Shown: positions 14,764-23,092, counted from the first letter of the stretch. The stretch is 64,000 nucleotides of DNA from Caldilineae bacterium (GCA_020634555.1 JACKBK010000015.1:6879-70878), one strand, 5' to 3'. Notes: generated by a model not told the origin, from the sequence alone. A program made the numbers and translations.

Positions 14764-17505
14764 TCATGCCCGAAGTTCCGCGCCGAGGGCCTGTCCCAGG
14801 CGAGCGATGATGCGTTTGCGCACCTTCTCGACGTCTGAATCTTTCAGTGTCTTGTCATCGGCCTGGAAGGTGAGGCTGTATGCCAGGCTCTTCTTGCCGG
14901 CCGCCACCTGTTTGCCGCGATAGATGTCGAACAGGGTTACGTCGCGCAGCAAACTGCCGCCGGCCTGGCGGATCACCTGCTCCACCTGCTCGGCCAGCAC
15001 TGCCTCATCCACCACCACTGCCAGGTCCTCCTTCACGGCCGGGAAGTTGGAGATCGACTGCATGGCAGGGCGGTAGCTGACGGCGGCCACCAGCGGCGCC
15101 AGCCGCAACTCGGCGATGCAAGCCCGCTGATCGGGCAGATCGAACGCCCGGCGCACGACGGGATGAACCTCGCCCAGTACACCGAGTTCATTCTTGCCGA
15201 TCAGCACACGCGCAGCGCGCACGCCCAAGAGCGGATGCACGGTTGCCTCGAAGCGGGCATCCGCCAGCAGTCCCAGTCGCGCCAGCAACTCTTCCACCAC
15301 GCCCTTCAGGTCGAAGAAGTCGAGCATTTGATCGTTTTGATTTGACCAGTTGCGCGCCGCGCGCACGCCGGTCAGACCGATACTGATCAGCTCTGGCTCG
15401 GCCGGCAGCGAATCGTCCTCTACCGGCCAGTACACCTTGCCGATCTCGAACAGCGCCACGCGATCAACGCTGCGGGCGTTCCTGGCCAGCGCGGCCAGCA
15501 TGTTGCCCAGCATGGTAGAGCGCAGCCGGTCCGCAGCAGGCGTCAGGGGGTTCTCCAGCCGTACCAGCGCTTCCGGGTCAAAGATGACAGGTAGTTGCCG
15601 GTCGTCCACTGCCACGCCGGCAACGGGATCATAGACCGGTTCACCCTGCGCGGCCAGCAGCTTGCGGTTCACCTCCGGCCCGATCAACCGGTAGCTGATG
15701 ATGTCCTGCAGGCCGGCGCCGGTCAGCAGATCGCGCACCCGCTCCTTGCCCTCAAGCGCCCAGTTGCGCCACTGCGGCGGCAGTGCATCGTCCATCAGCG
15801 TCGTCGGTATCTGGTCGTAGCCGATGATACGCACGACCTCCTCGATCAGGTCGGCAGGAATGGTGGCGTCCAATCGGAACCAGGGGACGGTGACGCGCAG
15901 TGTGTTCTCATCATCGCCCAGCGGCTCGACGTCGAACTCCAGGTGGCGCAGGATGTCGCTGATCTGAGCGGTGGGCACGTCCATGCCCAGAATGCGCCGT
16001 ACCTCAGCAGGCGCCAGATCGATGGTCACGCTGTGCTGCTCGGTGGGGTAGCAATCTTCGATACCCTCGACGACTTCGCCGCCGGCCAGCTCGACCATCA
16101 ACCGGGCGCAACGCAGGCCGGCCGGCACCGGCATCTCGGCCGAGATGCCCTTGCTGAAGCGGGCAGTCGCCTCGCTGGGCAGCCGCAGGGTCTGGGACGT
16201 GCGCCGGTTATTGATGAAATCGAAGCTGGCAGCCTCCAGCAGTACGTTGCGGGTCTGGTCGTTGACCTCGGTCTCCAGCCCGCCCATGACGCCGCCTACG
16301 GCCACCGTGCCCAGCGTGTCGGTGATCATCAGCATGTCGCTGGTCAACTCGCGCTCGACGCCGTCCAGCGTGGTCATCTTCTCGCCGTCGCGCGCCCGCC
16401 GCATGATGATGGTTGGCAGAACGGAGGGCAGCGGATCAGATGTCAGAATGTCAGAAGTCAGAGGGTCAGATGCTTCAGCACTGAACCCGCTGTCGCTCTG
16501 CTCCTCTGCTCCTCTGCTCTTTTGTCCCTCTGCCTGCCGCGCACGCTCGACCAGCAGGTCGTAGTCGAAGGCGTGGGTCGGCTGGCCCCATTCCAGCATG
16601 GCGTAGTTGGTCGCATCGACGATGTTGCTGATCGGGCGCACACCGGCTTTACGCAGCCGGTCCTTGATCCACCCCGGCGACTCGCCAATCTCCACATCCC
16701 GGATCAGGATCGCGGTATAACGGTGGCACAGGTCGGGCGCCGGGATCTCGATGTTGACGAAACGCCGGGCGGGCGGCTGCGGCCGCGGCATGTCCTCGGG
16801 CCGAACGATGCCGGCCAGCGCCGCCAACTCGGGCTGCGGACGCTTGAGCGGCCGGTCGTACAACGCCGCCACCTCACGCGCCACGCCGATGATGTTCAGG
16901 TCGCGCGCCAGGTTGGGCGTCAGATCCATGGAATAGACCGCGTCGCCCATGTAGTCGGCCAGCGGCATGCCCACCGGCGCGTTAGGCGGCAGGATGATGA
17001 TTCCCTCGTGTTCGTCGCTGATTCCCAGCTCGCGCTCGGAGCAGGCCATCCCCTCGGACCGGATGCCGCGTATCTTGCCCGCCTTGAGCGTCATGGTCTT
17101 GTAGGCGTCGGCGTATGGGTCCACCAGCCGTGCGCCGATAGTGGCGAAGGCGACCTTGATCATGCTGTCGCCCGGTCGAAGATTCGGCGCGCCGGTGATG
17201 ATGGTCATCGGCTTGTCGCCGCCGTATTCCACGGTTGCCAGCAGCAGCCGGTCGGCGTTGGGATGGCGCTCGGTGCGAATGATCTCACCGACAAAGAGTT
17301 TGTCCAACTCCCAGGGCAGGCCATCTTCCTCGCCCATGCGGTCGGCCGGCACATGGTAGGCATCGGACGGGTTGAGCCCCACCCAGCGGATGTGCTCAAC
17401 TTCAAGGCCGGCCAGCGTCAGCCGCTCGGCCAACTCCACCGGATCGAGATCGAATACATCAACGAAGTCATTGAGCCACGAAAGTGGTACTTTAATTGCA
17501 GTCAT
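14764..17505 (-). CDS. pheT: Phenylalanine--tRNA ligase beta subunit
   Basis: 913 residues, longer than the usual 790-800. Domain order is normal: N-terminal MTAIKVPLSWLNDFV, an EMAP/OB tRNA-binding domain with GDKPMTIITGAPNLRPG and RGIRSEGMACSERELG, B3/B4 editing domain, B5 with TDTLGTVAVGGVMGG, a degenerate synthetase core, and the C-terminal anticodon-binding ferredoxin-like domain (SNFPAVKEDLAVVVDE). ATG 17505 is preceded by CGGAGAA. An insertion of low-complexity sequence at about residues 320-357 sits between HAFDYDLL and MRRARDGEKMTTLDG. It follows pheS after an unusual 267-bp spacer. It charges tRNA-Phe as an alpha2beta2 enzyme with PheS. Confidence 0.96.
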   Translation of the reverse strand: MTAIKVPLSWLNDFVDVFDLDPVELAERLTLAGLEVEHIRWVGLNPSDAYHVPADRMGEEDGLPWELDKLFVGEIIRTERHPNADRLLLATVEYGGDKPMTIITGAPNLRPGDSMIKVAFATIGARLVDPYADAYKTMTLKAGKIRGIRSEGMACSERELGISDEHEGIIILPPNAPVGMPLADYMGDAVYSMDLTPNLARDLNIIGVAREVAALYDRPLKRPQPELAALAGIVRPEDMPRPQPPARRFVNIEIPAPDLCHRYTAILIRDVEIGESPGWIKDRLRKAGVRPISNIVDATNYAMLEWGQPTHAFDYDLLVERARQAEGQKSRGAEEQSDSGFSAEASDPLTSDILTSDPLPSVLPTIIMRRARDGEKMTTLDGVERELTSDMLMITDTLGTVAVGGVMGGLETEVNDQTRNVLLEAASFDFINNRRTSQTLRLPSEATARFSKGISAEMPVPAGLRCARLMVELAGGEVVEGIEDCYPTEQHSVTIDLAPAEVRRILGMDVPTAQISDILRHLEFDVEPLGDDENTLRVTVPWFRLDATIPADLIEEVVRIIGYDQIPTTLMDDALPPQWRNWALEGKERVRDLLTGAGLQDIISYRLIGPEVNRKLLAAQGEPVYDPVAGVAVDDRQLPVIFDPEALVRLENPLTPAADRLRSTMLGNMLAALARNARSVDRVALFEIGKVYWPVEDDSLPAEPELISIGLTGVRAARNWSNQNDQMLDFFDLKGVVEELLARLGLLADARFEATVHPLLGVRAARVLIGKNELGVLGEVHPVVRRAFDLPDQRACIAELRLAPLVAAVSYRPAMQSISNFPAVKEDLAVVVDEAVLAEQVEQVIRQAGGSLLRDVTLFDIYRGKQVAAGKKSLAYSLTFQADDKTLKDSDVEKVRKRIIARLGQALGAELRA
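16436..16545. repeat. In-frame low-complexity repeat inside pheT
   Basis: Plus-strand units GTCAGAAT/GTCAGAA/GTCAGAG (16441-16472) face CTCTGCTC units (about 16495-16535), giving CAGA and TCTG arms around a short centre. The structure resembles the intergenic hairpin repeats but is read in frame, encoding the Ser/Asp/Leu/Thr-rich insertion of PheT. Confidence 0.7.
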
Positions 17506-17554
17506 TGTTTGTTCTCCGCGTGCTTGCGAGCTGGTTTGTTTTGGCGAATTGCAG

Positions 17555-17772
17555 GGGTTTGAGGGAAACAAGGGAAAGGAGGGAAACGAAGGAAACGAAG
17601 GAAACTAAGCAAACGCGGGGAGTGAAGGATTTCGGGTGACAATAGAACCGAGACGAAGCATCGCGCTCGATTGTCATCTGTGCCTGCTTGCCTGCTTGTC
17701 TGCTTGTCTGCTTGTTTCCTTGTCTACCTGCCTACCTGTTTCCTTGTTTCCCTCATTTCCTTCGTTTCCTTG
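17555..17772. repeat. Purine/pyrimidine-arm repeat between pheS and pheT
   Basis: This spacer of more than 200 bp has a purine-rich arm (17562-17612, units such as GGAAACGAA) and a long pyrimidine-rich arm (17685-17772, units TGCTTGTC, TACCTGCC, TTCCTTG), partly complementary, around a short unique centre. No gene is seen in it. In the pheST transcript it would lie between the two coding regions. Confidence 0.75.
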
Positions 17773-18804
17773 TCATCCAAACTGCTCCAGAAAACGTAAA
17801 TCGTTGCCGAAGAAGTAGCGAATATCAGAAATGCCGCTCTTGAGCATGGTGATCCGTTCCGGTCCCATGCCGAAGGCGAAGCCGGACCACTCAGCCGGGT
17901 CATAGCCGCCGTTGCGCAGCACCGTTGGGTGTACCATGCCCGCGCCCATAATCTCCAGCCAGCCGACGTATTTGCACACCGCACAGCCGGAACCGCCGCA
18001 GAGGATGCAATCGACATCCGCCTCGACGCTGGGTTCGGTGAAGGGGAAATGCGAGCAGCGGAAGCGCAACTTGCGGCCCGCGCCGTAGAGCTGGTTGGCG
18101 AACTCCACGATGACGCCCTTCAGATCGGCCATGGTGATGTGGCGGCCGATGGCCAGCCCCTCGACCTGGTGGAACATCATCTCAGCGCGCGCGCTGACCT
18201 GCTCGTAGCGATAACACATGCCCGGCAGGATGACGCGGATCGGCTTGTCCGGCCCCAGCGCTTTCATCGCATGGATCTGGCCGGGGCTGGTATGCGTGCG
18301 CATGATGACGCCGGGCGTCGTCGTGTAGAACGTATCCCACAGATCGCGCGCCGGGTGGCCGGGTGGCATGTTGAGCAGTTCAAAGTTGTACTCGTCGGTT
18401 TCGACATCGCGACTGGCAAACACCTGGAAGCCCATGGTCGCGAAGATGTCGGTGATCTCGCGCAGGGTCTGGTTGCTGGGATGCACCCCGCCAATCTGTG
18501 GCCGGCGGCCGGGCAACGTCACATCAACGCCCTCCGCGGCCATCTCCGCCGCCAGCGACTCCTGCACCAGCGCCTGCTGGCGCGCGTCGAACGCTTCGGA
18601 AAGCTCGTTCTTCAGAGCGTTGGCGGCCTGGCCGTAGGCGGGCCGTTCCTCGGCCGGCACTTGCCCGATATTGCGCATCAGGTCGGTGACAGTGCCCTTG
18701 CGGCCCAGGTACTGAATGCGCCACGCCTCCAGCGCGTCTGCATCGCCGGCCGTTTGCAGGCCAGCCAGCGCGCCTTCCCGCAACAACTGCAAATCTTCAC
18801 GCAT
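17773..18804 (-). CDS. pheS: Phenylalanine--tRNA ligase alpha subunit
   Basis: 343 residues, the normal size. An N-terminal coiled coil (1-85, containing YLGRKGTVTDLMRNIG) precedes the class II catalytic core: motif 1 with HPSNQTLREITDIFATMGF, motif 2 MCYRYEQVSARAEMMFHQVE and motif 3 GFAFGMGPERITML. A Cys cluster CILCGGSGCAVCK is the zinc-type knuckle found in many bacterial PheS. ATG 18804 is preferred because GGAGAAGAG lies upstream; an in-frame ATG at 18819 has no such site. It is first in the pheS-pheT operon, controlled by the T-box leader. Confidence 0.96.
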   Translation of the reverse strand: MREDLQLLREGALAGLQTAGDADALEAWRIQYLGRKGTVTDLMRNIGQVPAEERPAYGQAANALKNELSEAFDARQQALVQESLAAEMAAEGVDVTLPGRRPQIGGVHPSNQTLREITDIFATMGFQVFASRDVETDEYNFELLNMPPGHPARDLWDTFYTTTPGVIMRTHTSPGQIHAMKALGPDKPIRVILPGMCYRYEQVSARAEMMFHQVEGLAIGRHITMADLKGVIVEFANQLYGAGRKLRFRCSHFPFTEPSVEADVDCILCGGSGCAVCKYVGWLEIMGAGMVHPTVLRNGGYDPAEWSGFAFGMGPERITMLKSGISDIRYFFGNDLRFLEQFG

Positions 18805-18842
18805 AGGTCTCTTCTCCATGTCTCAGTCTGCACATGCAAAAC

Positions 18843-18873
18843 GCCCACGTCTCATCAGGGACGAGACGTGGGC
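18843..18873 (-). terminator. T-box-controlled terminator
   Basis: GCCCACGTCTC (reading the minus strand from 18873) pairs over 11 bp with 18853-18843 around a 9-base loop and is followed by GTTTTG. The U-tract is short. Competing pairing with the T-box region would form the antiterminator. Confidence 0.85.
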
Positions 18874-18997
18874 ATCACAGTTCGCGGTACCACCCTGTTT
18901 CCTCGCGCATCTGCCGCGAGGCTCTTCATCCGACACCGGCACCAATACGCCGGGATCGGTTGCCCAGGTAACGGAGGGCTTCCGGAGCGGACTAGAC

Positions 18998-19074
18998 TCA
19001 GTTAACAGTGATCGGTGAACAGTTATCAGTTCTTCTCGGACCGATTACTGTTTACTGATAACCGATTACTGATT
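18998..19074. repeat. Heptad-repeat hairpin inside the T-box leader (locus 2)
   Basis: Left arm 18998-19030 (CAGTTAA, CAGTGAT, CGGTGAA, CAGTTAT) and right arm 19040-19074 (CGATTAC, TGTTTAC, TGATAAC, CGATTAC, TGAT) are complementary period-7 runs around about nine bases. They lie between Stem I and the antiterminator region. Confidence 0.8.
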
Positions 19075-19221
19075 TCACCCGTCGGCTCGGGAGCGAACTT
19101 CGGTGAACTTCGGCTCGGCCGGGCTTGCAGCGATCTCACGACCACCCGGCCTCTCTGGCAGCTTCTCTTCACCTACTTTTCTCCGTCACAGCCTTTGCAG
19201 TGGTTCTTCAATTGTAGCGGG

Positions 19222-19250
19222 ATTATGCCGCAGCGGTGCGGATTTGTCAA
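19222..19250 (-). promoter_or_regulatory. Strong promoter of the pheST T-box operon
   Basis: On the minus strand, consensus TTGACA (19250-19245), a 17-bp spacer and CATAAT (19227-19222). Transcription should start near 19215, directly at the T-box leader. The promoter begins nine bases past the bactofilin stop codon. Confidence 0.88.
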
Positions 19251-19258
19251 AAGGCCGT

Positions 19259-19723
19259 CTACTCCGGCTCTTCTTCATCAGCGTCCGCAGGCGGCGTTTC
19301 GACCTGCAACAGATAGGAACGCCAGTCGTCGTCGCGATCCGGAATTGACAATTGAGGGGTTGGGTTGGTGTGGCCGTTCTGGGTCATCACAAATTCACCG
19401 TTGTAGAAGCCACCCTCCTGAACGATCAGACGACCGGCGCTGACTGTGGCTTCAACTTGGCCGGTCGGCATGATCTTGAATACGTCCTGGCAGGTGACCT
19501 CACCTTCCAGATCACCCGCGACAGTCACGTTGCGCGCGGTGACTTTGGCTTTGACGCGGGCGCCCTGTTCAACGGTCAATGTGCCCTGGCATTGGATTTC
19601 ACCCTCTGCCTGTCCCTCAACTCTTAAGTTCTGCTCGGTCTTGTACAAGCCATCGAAGTGCGAGTCGCTATCAACCAGGCTCTCGCTGGCCGTGCGCTCA
19701 ACGGTCGGGGCGTTAGCAGCCAT
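19259..19723 (-). CDS. Bactofilin (second of a coupled pair)
   Basis: 154 residues. The core (about 25-125) has the short beta-helix periodicity of bactofilins: EGQAEGEIQCQGTLTVEQGA, RNVTVAGDLEGEVTCQDVFK and GQVEATVSAGRLIVQEG. Bactofilins polymerise without nucleotide into filaments that act as cytoskeletal scaffolds. The C-terminal tail is acidic and disordered. Its ATG overlaps the TAA of the upstream bactofilin gene, so the two are translationally coupled. The pheST promoter lies immediately downstream. Confidence 0.9.
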   Translation of the reverse strand: MAANAPTVERTASESLVDSDSHFDGLYKTEQNLRVEGQAEGEIQCQGTLTVEQGARVKAKVTARNVTVAGDLEGEVTCQDVFKIMPTGQVEATVSAGRLIVQEGGFYNGEFVMTQNGHTNPTPQLSIPDRDDDWRSYLLQVETPPADADEEEPE

Positions 19724-20241
19724 TAGAACTGTCTCCCTTCTCTTGTCATGGTGAAACGACAGTTGACGGTCGAACCTTCTTCCACCACCAACACCTGGGT
19801 GTTGATCTGGCCGGCCACCCGGCCACCAGGAGTGACCCGAAACCGGTGTTGGCAGACAGCTTCTCCGTCGAACAGCCCGGAAACAATCACGTCGTTTGCC
19901 AGCAGGTGGCCTTTGACACTGGCCTCCTGTTCGACCATGATAGTCTCGCGCGCCTCCATATCGCCATCGAAGGATCCTTCGATCAGCACGTTGCCGTCGG
20001 ATTGCAGTGTGCCCTGGATGCGCGTGTTTCGATCCAGCACAGCCGCCGACTCGCGCGCCTGGTCAAATTCAGGCATTGCCAGCGATGAGACGGGTACAGG
20101 CGCAGTTGAGGAAGTGTTGGCGGACTGTTCCGATTCAGCCGGGGAAGTTGGCTTCATCGGAAGGTCTGTCGTGGACAGCGCTTGCCGGTGCGAAGGCACC
20201 TTTGGCGATGGCTGCTCGCTCTCGCGCTTGAAAAAACTCAT
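19723..20241 (-). CDS. Bactofilin (first of a coupled pair)
   Basis: 172 residues starting at ATG 20241, with AGGAGGTG upstream; the longer ORF to 20295 lacks a ribosome-binding site. A Ser/Pro-rich disordered N-terminus (1-70) precedes the bactofilin beta-helix core (NTRIQGTLQSDGNVLIEGSF then DGDMEARETIMVEQEASVKG and GLFDGEAVCQHRF). Adjacent paralogous bactofilins often co-polymerise. It shares its stop/start bases with the next gene. Confidence 0.9.
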   Translation of the reverse strand: MSFFKRESEQPSPKVPSHRQALSTTDLPMKPTSPAESEQSANTSSTAPVPVSSLAMPEFDQARESAAVLDRNTRIQGTLQSDGNVLIEGSFDGDMEARETIMVEQEASVKGHLLANDVIVSGLFDGEAVCQHRFRVTPGGRVAGQINTQVLVVEEGSTVNCRFTMTREGRQF

Positions 20242-20379
20242 AGATGCCACCTCCTTGTGGTTTGCGAGTGTCTGCGACAAACGCCCGATTAGCATACCAC
20301 AAGACGTAAAGCTGACGCCTTGCGTTTCCCCGATGACTCCCCGATGATTAGACTACAAGTGCTTCCAACGAGCGGTGTT

Positions 20380-20994
20380 TCAGGCATCAGCCCCAATCAG
20401 GACTGCCCCTGCCGTTAACTGTAGCAGTGCCTCCTGCAGGGCGTCTGAGCGCGTTTGCGGCAAACGAACAAGCAGCGAGACATCGACTCCATATTCCTGT
20501 TCGGTGATCTCAGCCTCGAATTCGGGCAGCAGATACTGCACCTGCGCAAGAAAACCGTATTCGACAACCAGCGACAGGTCCACCATCGGCCGATGCTCGC
20601 TCAGCGGCAACGTCTCCAGGGCCAACTTGACGCCGCCGCTGTAGGCCCGCACCAGCCCGCCTCGCCCCAGCAAGCGTCCGCCGAAATAACGTGTGACCAC
20701 CGCGGCGACGTCGCCCAGTCCGCTGTGTTCAAGGACGGTGAACATCGGCCGGCCGGCGGTGCCATGCGGCTCCCCGTCGTCACTGTATCCGACCTGCCCC
20801 GTGCTGCCCGGCGGACCCACCAGATAGGCCCAGCAGTTGTGGGAGGCGTCTGCGAACTCAGCCCGAATTGTGTCGATGAATGCTCGCGCTGCTTCGACCG
20901 TGGGGACGCAGGCTACGGTGGTAATGAAGCGGCTACGGTCGATCTCCTCCTCGACCCGGTGCTGGCCCGCTGGAATCGAATAGTGGACGGTCAT
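20380..20994 (-). CDS. yigZ: YigZ/IMPACT family protein
   Basis: 204 residues, the usual size. The N-terminal UPF0029 (IMPACT) domain carries [45 protein letters not shown] and [20 protein letters not shown], the most conserved family stretch. A C-terminal ferredoxin-like DUF1949 domain follows from about residue 135. In bacteria the molecular role is not established; eukaryotic relatives act in translation control. No clear Shine-Dalgarno site precedes the ATG at 20994. Confidence 0.93.
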   Translation of the reverse strand: MTVHYSIPAGQHRVEEEIDRSRFITTVACVPTVEAARAFIDTIRAEFADASHNCWAYLVGPPGSTGQVGYSDDGEPHGTAGRPMFTVLEHSGLGDVAAVVTRYFGGRLLGRGGLVRAYSGGVKLALETLPLSEHRPMVDLSLVVEYGFLAQVQYLLPEFEAEITEQEYGVDVSLLVRLPQTRSDALQEALLQLTAGAVLIGADA

Positions 20995-21066
20995 TACGCG
21001 TTGCCGATTGCACGAGCTTCTTCGGTTGAAAACAGATTCTTTGCGGTCATCTTTGTACTCTTTGTC

Positions 21067-21366
21067 TGGTTCTAATGGATTGGGTGTATTTGAACTCGGT
21101 TGAGCGGTGTTCCGTGCGGTCTCCTGACCGCTCCGGGAGCCACTCGGTCAGGAGACCGCGCTCAATCAAATACACCCTAATGGATTCTGTGGATGCAGGA
21201 AGTTGTCTTTGCAAAGGACGCCCGCCTGAGGCTACCCACTGCGCTCCGCTCCAGGGTGCTACGCAAAGCCATCCGGCAACTTTCACGTCGCTGCTCGCGC
21301 TCCGGAGTGGGGTTCTCGATCCGGTTTACGGTCGGGCGGCCGCACACCGCAGACTCCGTTAGAACC
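21067..21366 (+). repeat. Dispersed repeat (interrupted copy) with terminal inverted repeats
   Basis: Begins GGTTCTAATGGATT at 21069, is interrupted by a 96-bp element, resumes CTGTGGATGCAGGAAGTTG at 21187 and runs to about 21285 with the same sequence as the copy at 7240-7352 in reverse. At 21350-21366 CAGACTCCGTTAGAACC is the inverse of its left end (17-bp imperfect terminal inverted repeat). No coding potential. Confidence 0.75.
21082..21177. mobile_element. 96-bp palindromic MITE with 9-bp target duplication
   Basis: Ends are GGGTGTATTTG and CAAATACACCC (11-bp perfect inverted repeats). The centre has a perfect 15-bp stem, GCGGTCTCCTGACCG at 21116-21130 against 21145-21159. It is flanked by direct repeats TAATGGATT at 21073-21081 and 21178-21186. 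The related repeat at 7240-7352 shows the same site without the insert. Confidence 0.88.
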
Positions 21367-21437
21367 AACATGTTACGGCAGCTTGGCTGGCAAGACAAAG
21401 CGGCAATTCAGGTTCAGCGCTTCTCTGAAAGTTGCAT

Positions 21438-22166
21438 TCAGGACGGTTCCCGGTTGTAGATCACCGGCATCTGTCCCTTCCAACGGCTCCACGTTTCGCC
21501 GTCGGTGATCAGCTCCGCCATGAAGTGGCCGACGTTGATGCGGCTGGTGGACGCTGACCCAAAGATCGCGCTTTGAGTGGGAGATGGAAATACATCGTAG
21601 GCGCTTACCGCATCCTGGTCGAGCAGGTTGTCGGGACGAACAGCAACCCACTCGATCGCGCCGTCTTCCTGGCCGATGGCGGTTCGCAGATACTCGGCGG
21701 CCTGTTCGTTGTCCGCCTGCGGAGGTACCAACAGGCGCATTGCTCCGGCAGCCAGCCGCTCCTTGAACGCAAGCTGCTCGTCGAGATCGCGGTTGCGGTT
21801 GCCGGCCGTGTTCATCAGCACGAACTTCACCGGTAGAGTCGGCTGGTTGGCTTTGATGGCCGCGCACAGCCGCCGGGTCGCATCGGTTACCAGCCGGCGC
21901 GGGCTGCCCCAGATACCCTGCGGAGTCATGGTGTGTCCCAGGCACGACGCCACCGCGTCGCAGCCGCTGACGTGCTGCGCCATCTCGGTGTCGCTGAGGT
22001 CCAGCAAACTGGAGCGGATCACCGTCAGTTGGTCGTGGTTCCTGAGCTTCTCCGGCAATCTGTCGGGCGACCGGACAATTGCTTTGACCGCTTGGCCGCG
22101 GTCGAACAACTGCTCAACCAGCCGCCGCCCGGTGGCGCCGGTCGCTCCGACGACAAGGGTGGTCAT
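21438..22166 (-). CDS. NmrA-like NAD(P)-binding protein (atypical SDR)
   Basis: 242 residues with an N-terminal dinucleotide-binding loop VVGATGATGRRLVEQL (GxxGxxG) and a later CDAVASCLGH and VRPDNLLD. The layout matches short NmrA/HSCARG-like atypical SDRs that bind NAD(P) and act as redox sensors or nucleotide-sugar/flavin reductases; the catalytic YxxxK is not evident. ATG 22166 has GGAGGA upstream. It is 12 bp after the DinB gene on the same strand. A decayed copy of its 3' half lies at 24013-24235. Confidence 0.85.
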   Translation of the reverse strand: MTTLVVGATGATGRRLVEQLFDRGQAVKAIVRSPDRLPEKLRNHDQLTVIRSSLLDLSDTEMAQHVSGCDAVASCLGHTMTPQGIWGSPRRLVTDATRRLCAAIKANQPTLPVKFVLMNTAGNRNRDLDEQLAFKERLAAGAMRLLVPPQADNEQAAEYLRTAIGQEDGAIEWVAVRPDNLLDQDAVSAYDVFPSPTQSAIFGSASTSRINVGHFMAELITDGETWSRWKGQMPVIYNREPS

Positions 22167-22178
22167 CACTTCCTCCGT

Positions 22179-22703
22179 TCATCTCCCCACAGCGCTGGGC
22201 TGCCACTGTTCACCGCCCTGTTCCAGGTAGAATGCCAGCAGGTCTGTTGTCGGCGGCTCGTGGCCCAACTCGGTCAGCATCGCCGCCACCTCGCTGCGGT
22301 GATGCGTGGCATGGTTGGCGCAGTGCAGGATCACCTGCCAGCACACCAGTGCGTAGGGATGTCCGCGCATGTTGGTCCAGTGCGCGGTTTCAGCCAGACT
22401 GGTCTCGTCCGTAGCGGTGAACCAGGCGCGGCGATCGGCGGACAGCGCTGCCCAGCGCGCCCGGATCGCCGGCAGGTCAGGCAGGTCGTCCGCCGACAGC
22501 ATGGTGGCCGGCGACTGGCTCTGCCAGCGGGCAAACCAGAGCGCTTCAGCGCCCAGCAGGTGAACCAGTGTCAGGTGTACTGATCCGAAGCCGGGCAGCA
22601 CCGGCTTCGTGAACTGCTCTACGTTCAGCGCGCCGGTGGTGTCCAGCAGCCGCGCGGTCACCCAGTCGCCGTAATCGAAGAGGGAAGCAAGTTGTTCTTT
22701 CAT
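22179..22703 (-). CDS. DinB-family four-helix metalloprotein
   Basis: 174 residues, four helices. The three-His metal site is visible: a His in LTLVHLLGAE (about residue 48) and the pair in CANHATHHRSEVAAML (about 131-136). DinB/YfiT proteins include thiol S-transferases and hydrolases, but the substrate here is unknown. No SD is obvious, but the start is supported by the family N-terminus (LFDYGDWVTARLL). It forms an operon with the NmrA-like gene. A decayed partial copy lies at 25014-25172. Confidence 0.9.
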   Translation of the reverse strand: MKEQLASLFDYGDWVTARLLDTTGALNVEQFTKPVLPGFGSVHLTLVHLLGAEALWFARWQSQSPATMLSADDLPDLPAIRARWAALSADRRAWFTATDETSLAETAHWTNMRGHPYALVCWQVILHCANHATHHRSEVAAMLTELGHEPPTTDLLAFYLEQGGEQWQPSAVGR

Positions 22704-22778
22704 GAGGCTTCTATGCTTGCCGGTCTGACCGGTTGATGAAAGTTAAGAAAATAATCCGGTAATAGACTGACGAAAGCC

Positions 22779-22885
22779 GCCCGACCGTAAACGGATCGGG
22801 CTACAAGATGTAAGGCCCTCCGGGCCTGGGAATCCTAGCCCTAAAAGGGCTTCTACTTTGTAGCCGGGAGGTTTTAGCTCCCGGC
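22779..22885. repeat. Symmetric four-hairpin element
   Basis: Four short hairpins follow one another: CCCGACCGT against ACGGATCGGG (22780-22800), GGCCC/GGGCC (22814-22826), AGCCCT/AGGGCT (22837-22851) and GCCGGGAG/CTCCCGGC (22863-22885). Between them the flanks GGCTACAAGATGTAAG and CTTCTACTTTGTAGCC are mutually inverted, so the whole element is roughly mirror-symmetric. The remainder of 22704-23092 holds no gene that I can support. Confidence 0.7.
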
Positions 22886-23092
22886 GGGCGTGTCGAGCCA
22901 ATTACCGACTTAATTTCTTAGGCTTCATAAAACCGGTCGAGCTCTGAGACATCAACAAAGCTGCGAAGTTTGTTGGCATACTGTTCCGCCCGCCCAGCGC
23001 TCTGGCATGGCGAGCGCTGGATGAGAAATCGTCAGCTTGGTTGGCATGTAGCAATCTCAACACAACAACTGGAGTGACATTTCGCTATGCGA

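Larger units (their letters stand above)
18843..19215 (-). promoter_or_regulatory. T-box riboswitch leader of pheST
   Basis: On the minus strand the leader holds a Stem I region (GAGAAAAGTAGGTG, CAGAGAGGCCGGG), a specifier-loop region with TTC (a Phe codon) before GCTCCCGAG at about 19090-19115, the invariant T-box AGGGTGGTACCGCG at 18896-18883, and the terminator hairpin before pheS. Uncharged tRNA-Phe would pair with TTC and the T-box bulge and favour readthrough. Between Stem I and the T-box lies a heptad-repeat hairpin that is not part of the usual T-box architecture. Exact 5' end is inferred from the promoter. Confidence 0.92.

Noticed and set aside
15595..17562. 655-residue plus-strand ORF opposite pheT, and similar long antisense ORFs at 26840-29191, 36777-38330, 40485-41753 and 10680-11918
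   Set aside because: They lie exactly opposite clear genes, have His/Arg/Gln-rich composition typical of antisense reading of GC-rich codons, and show no family motif.
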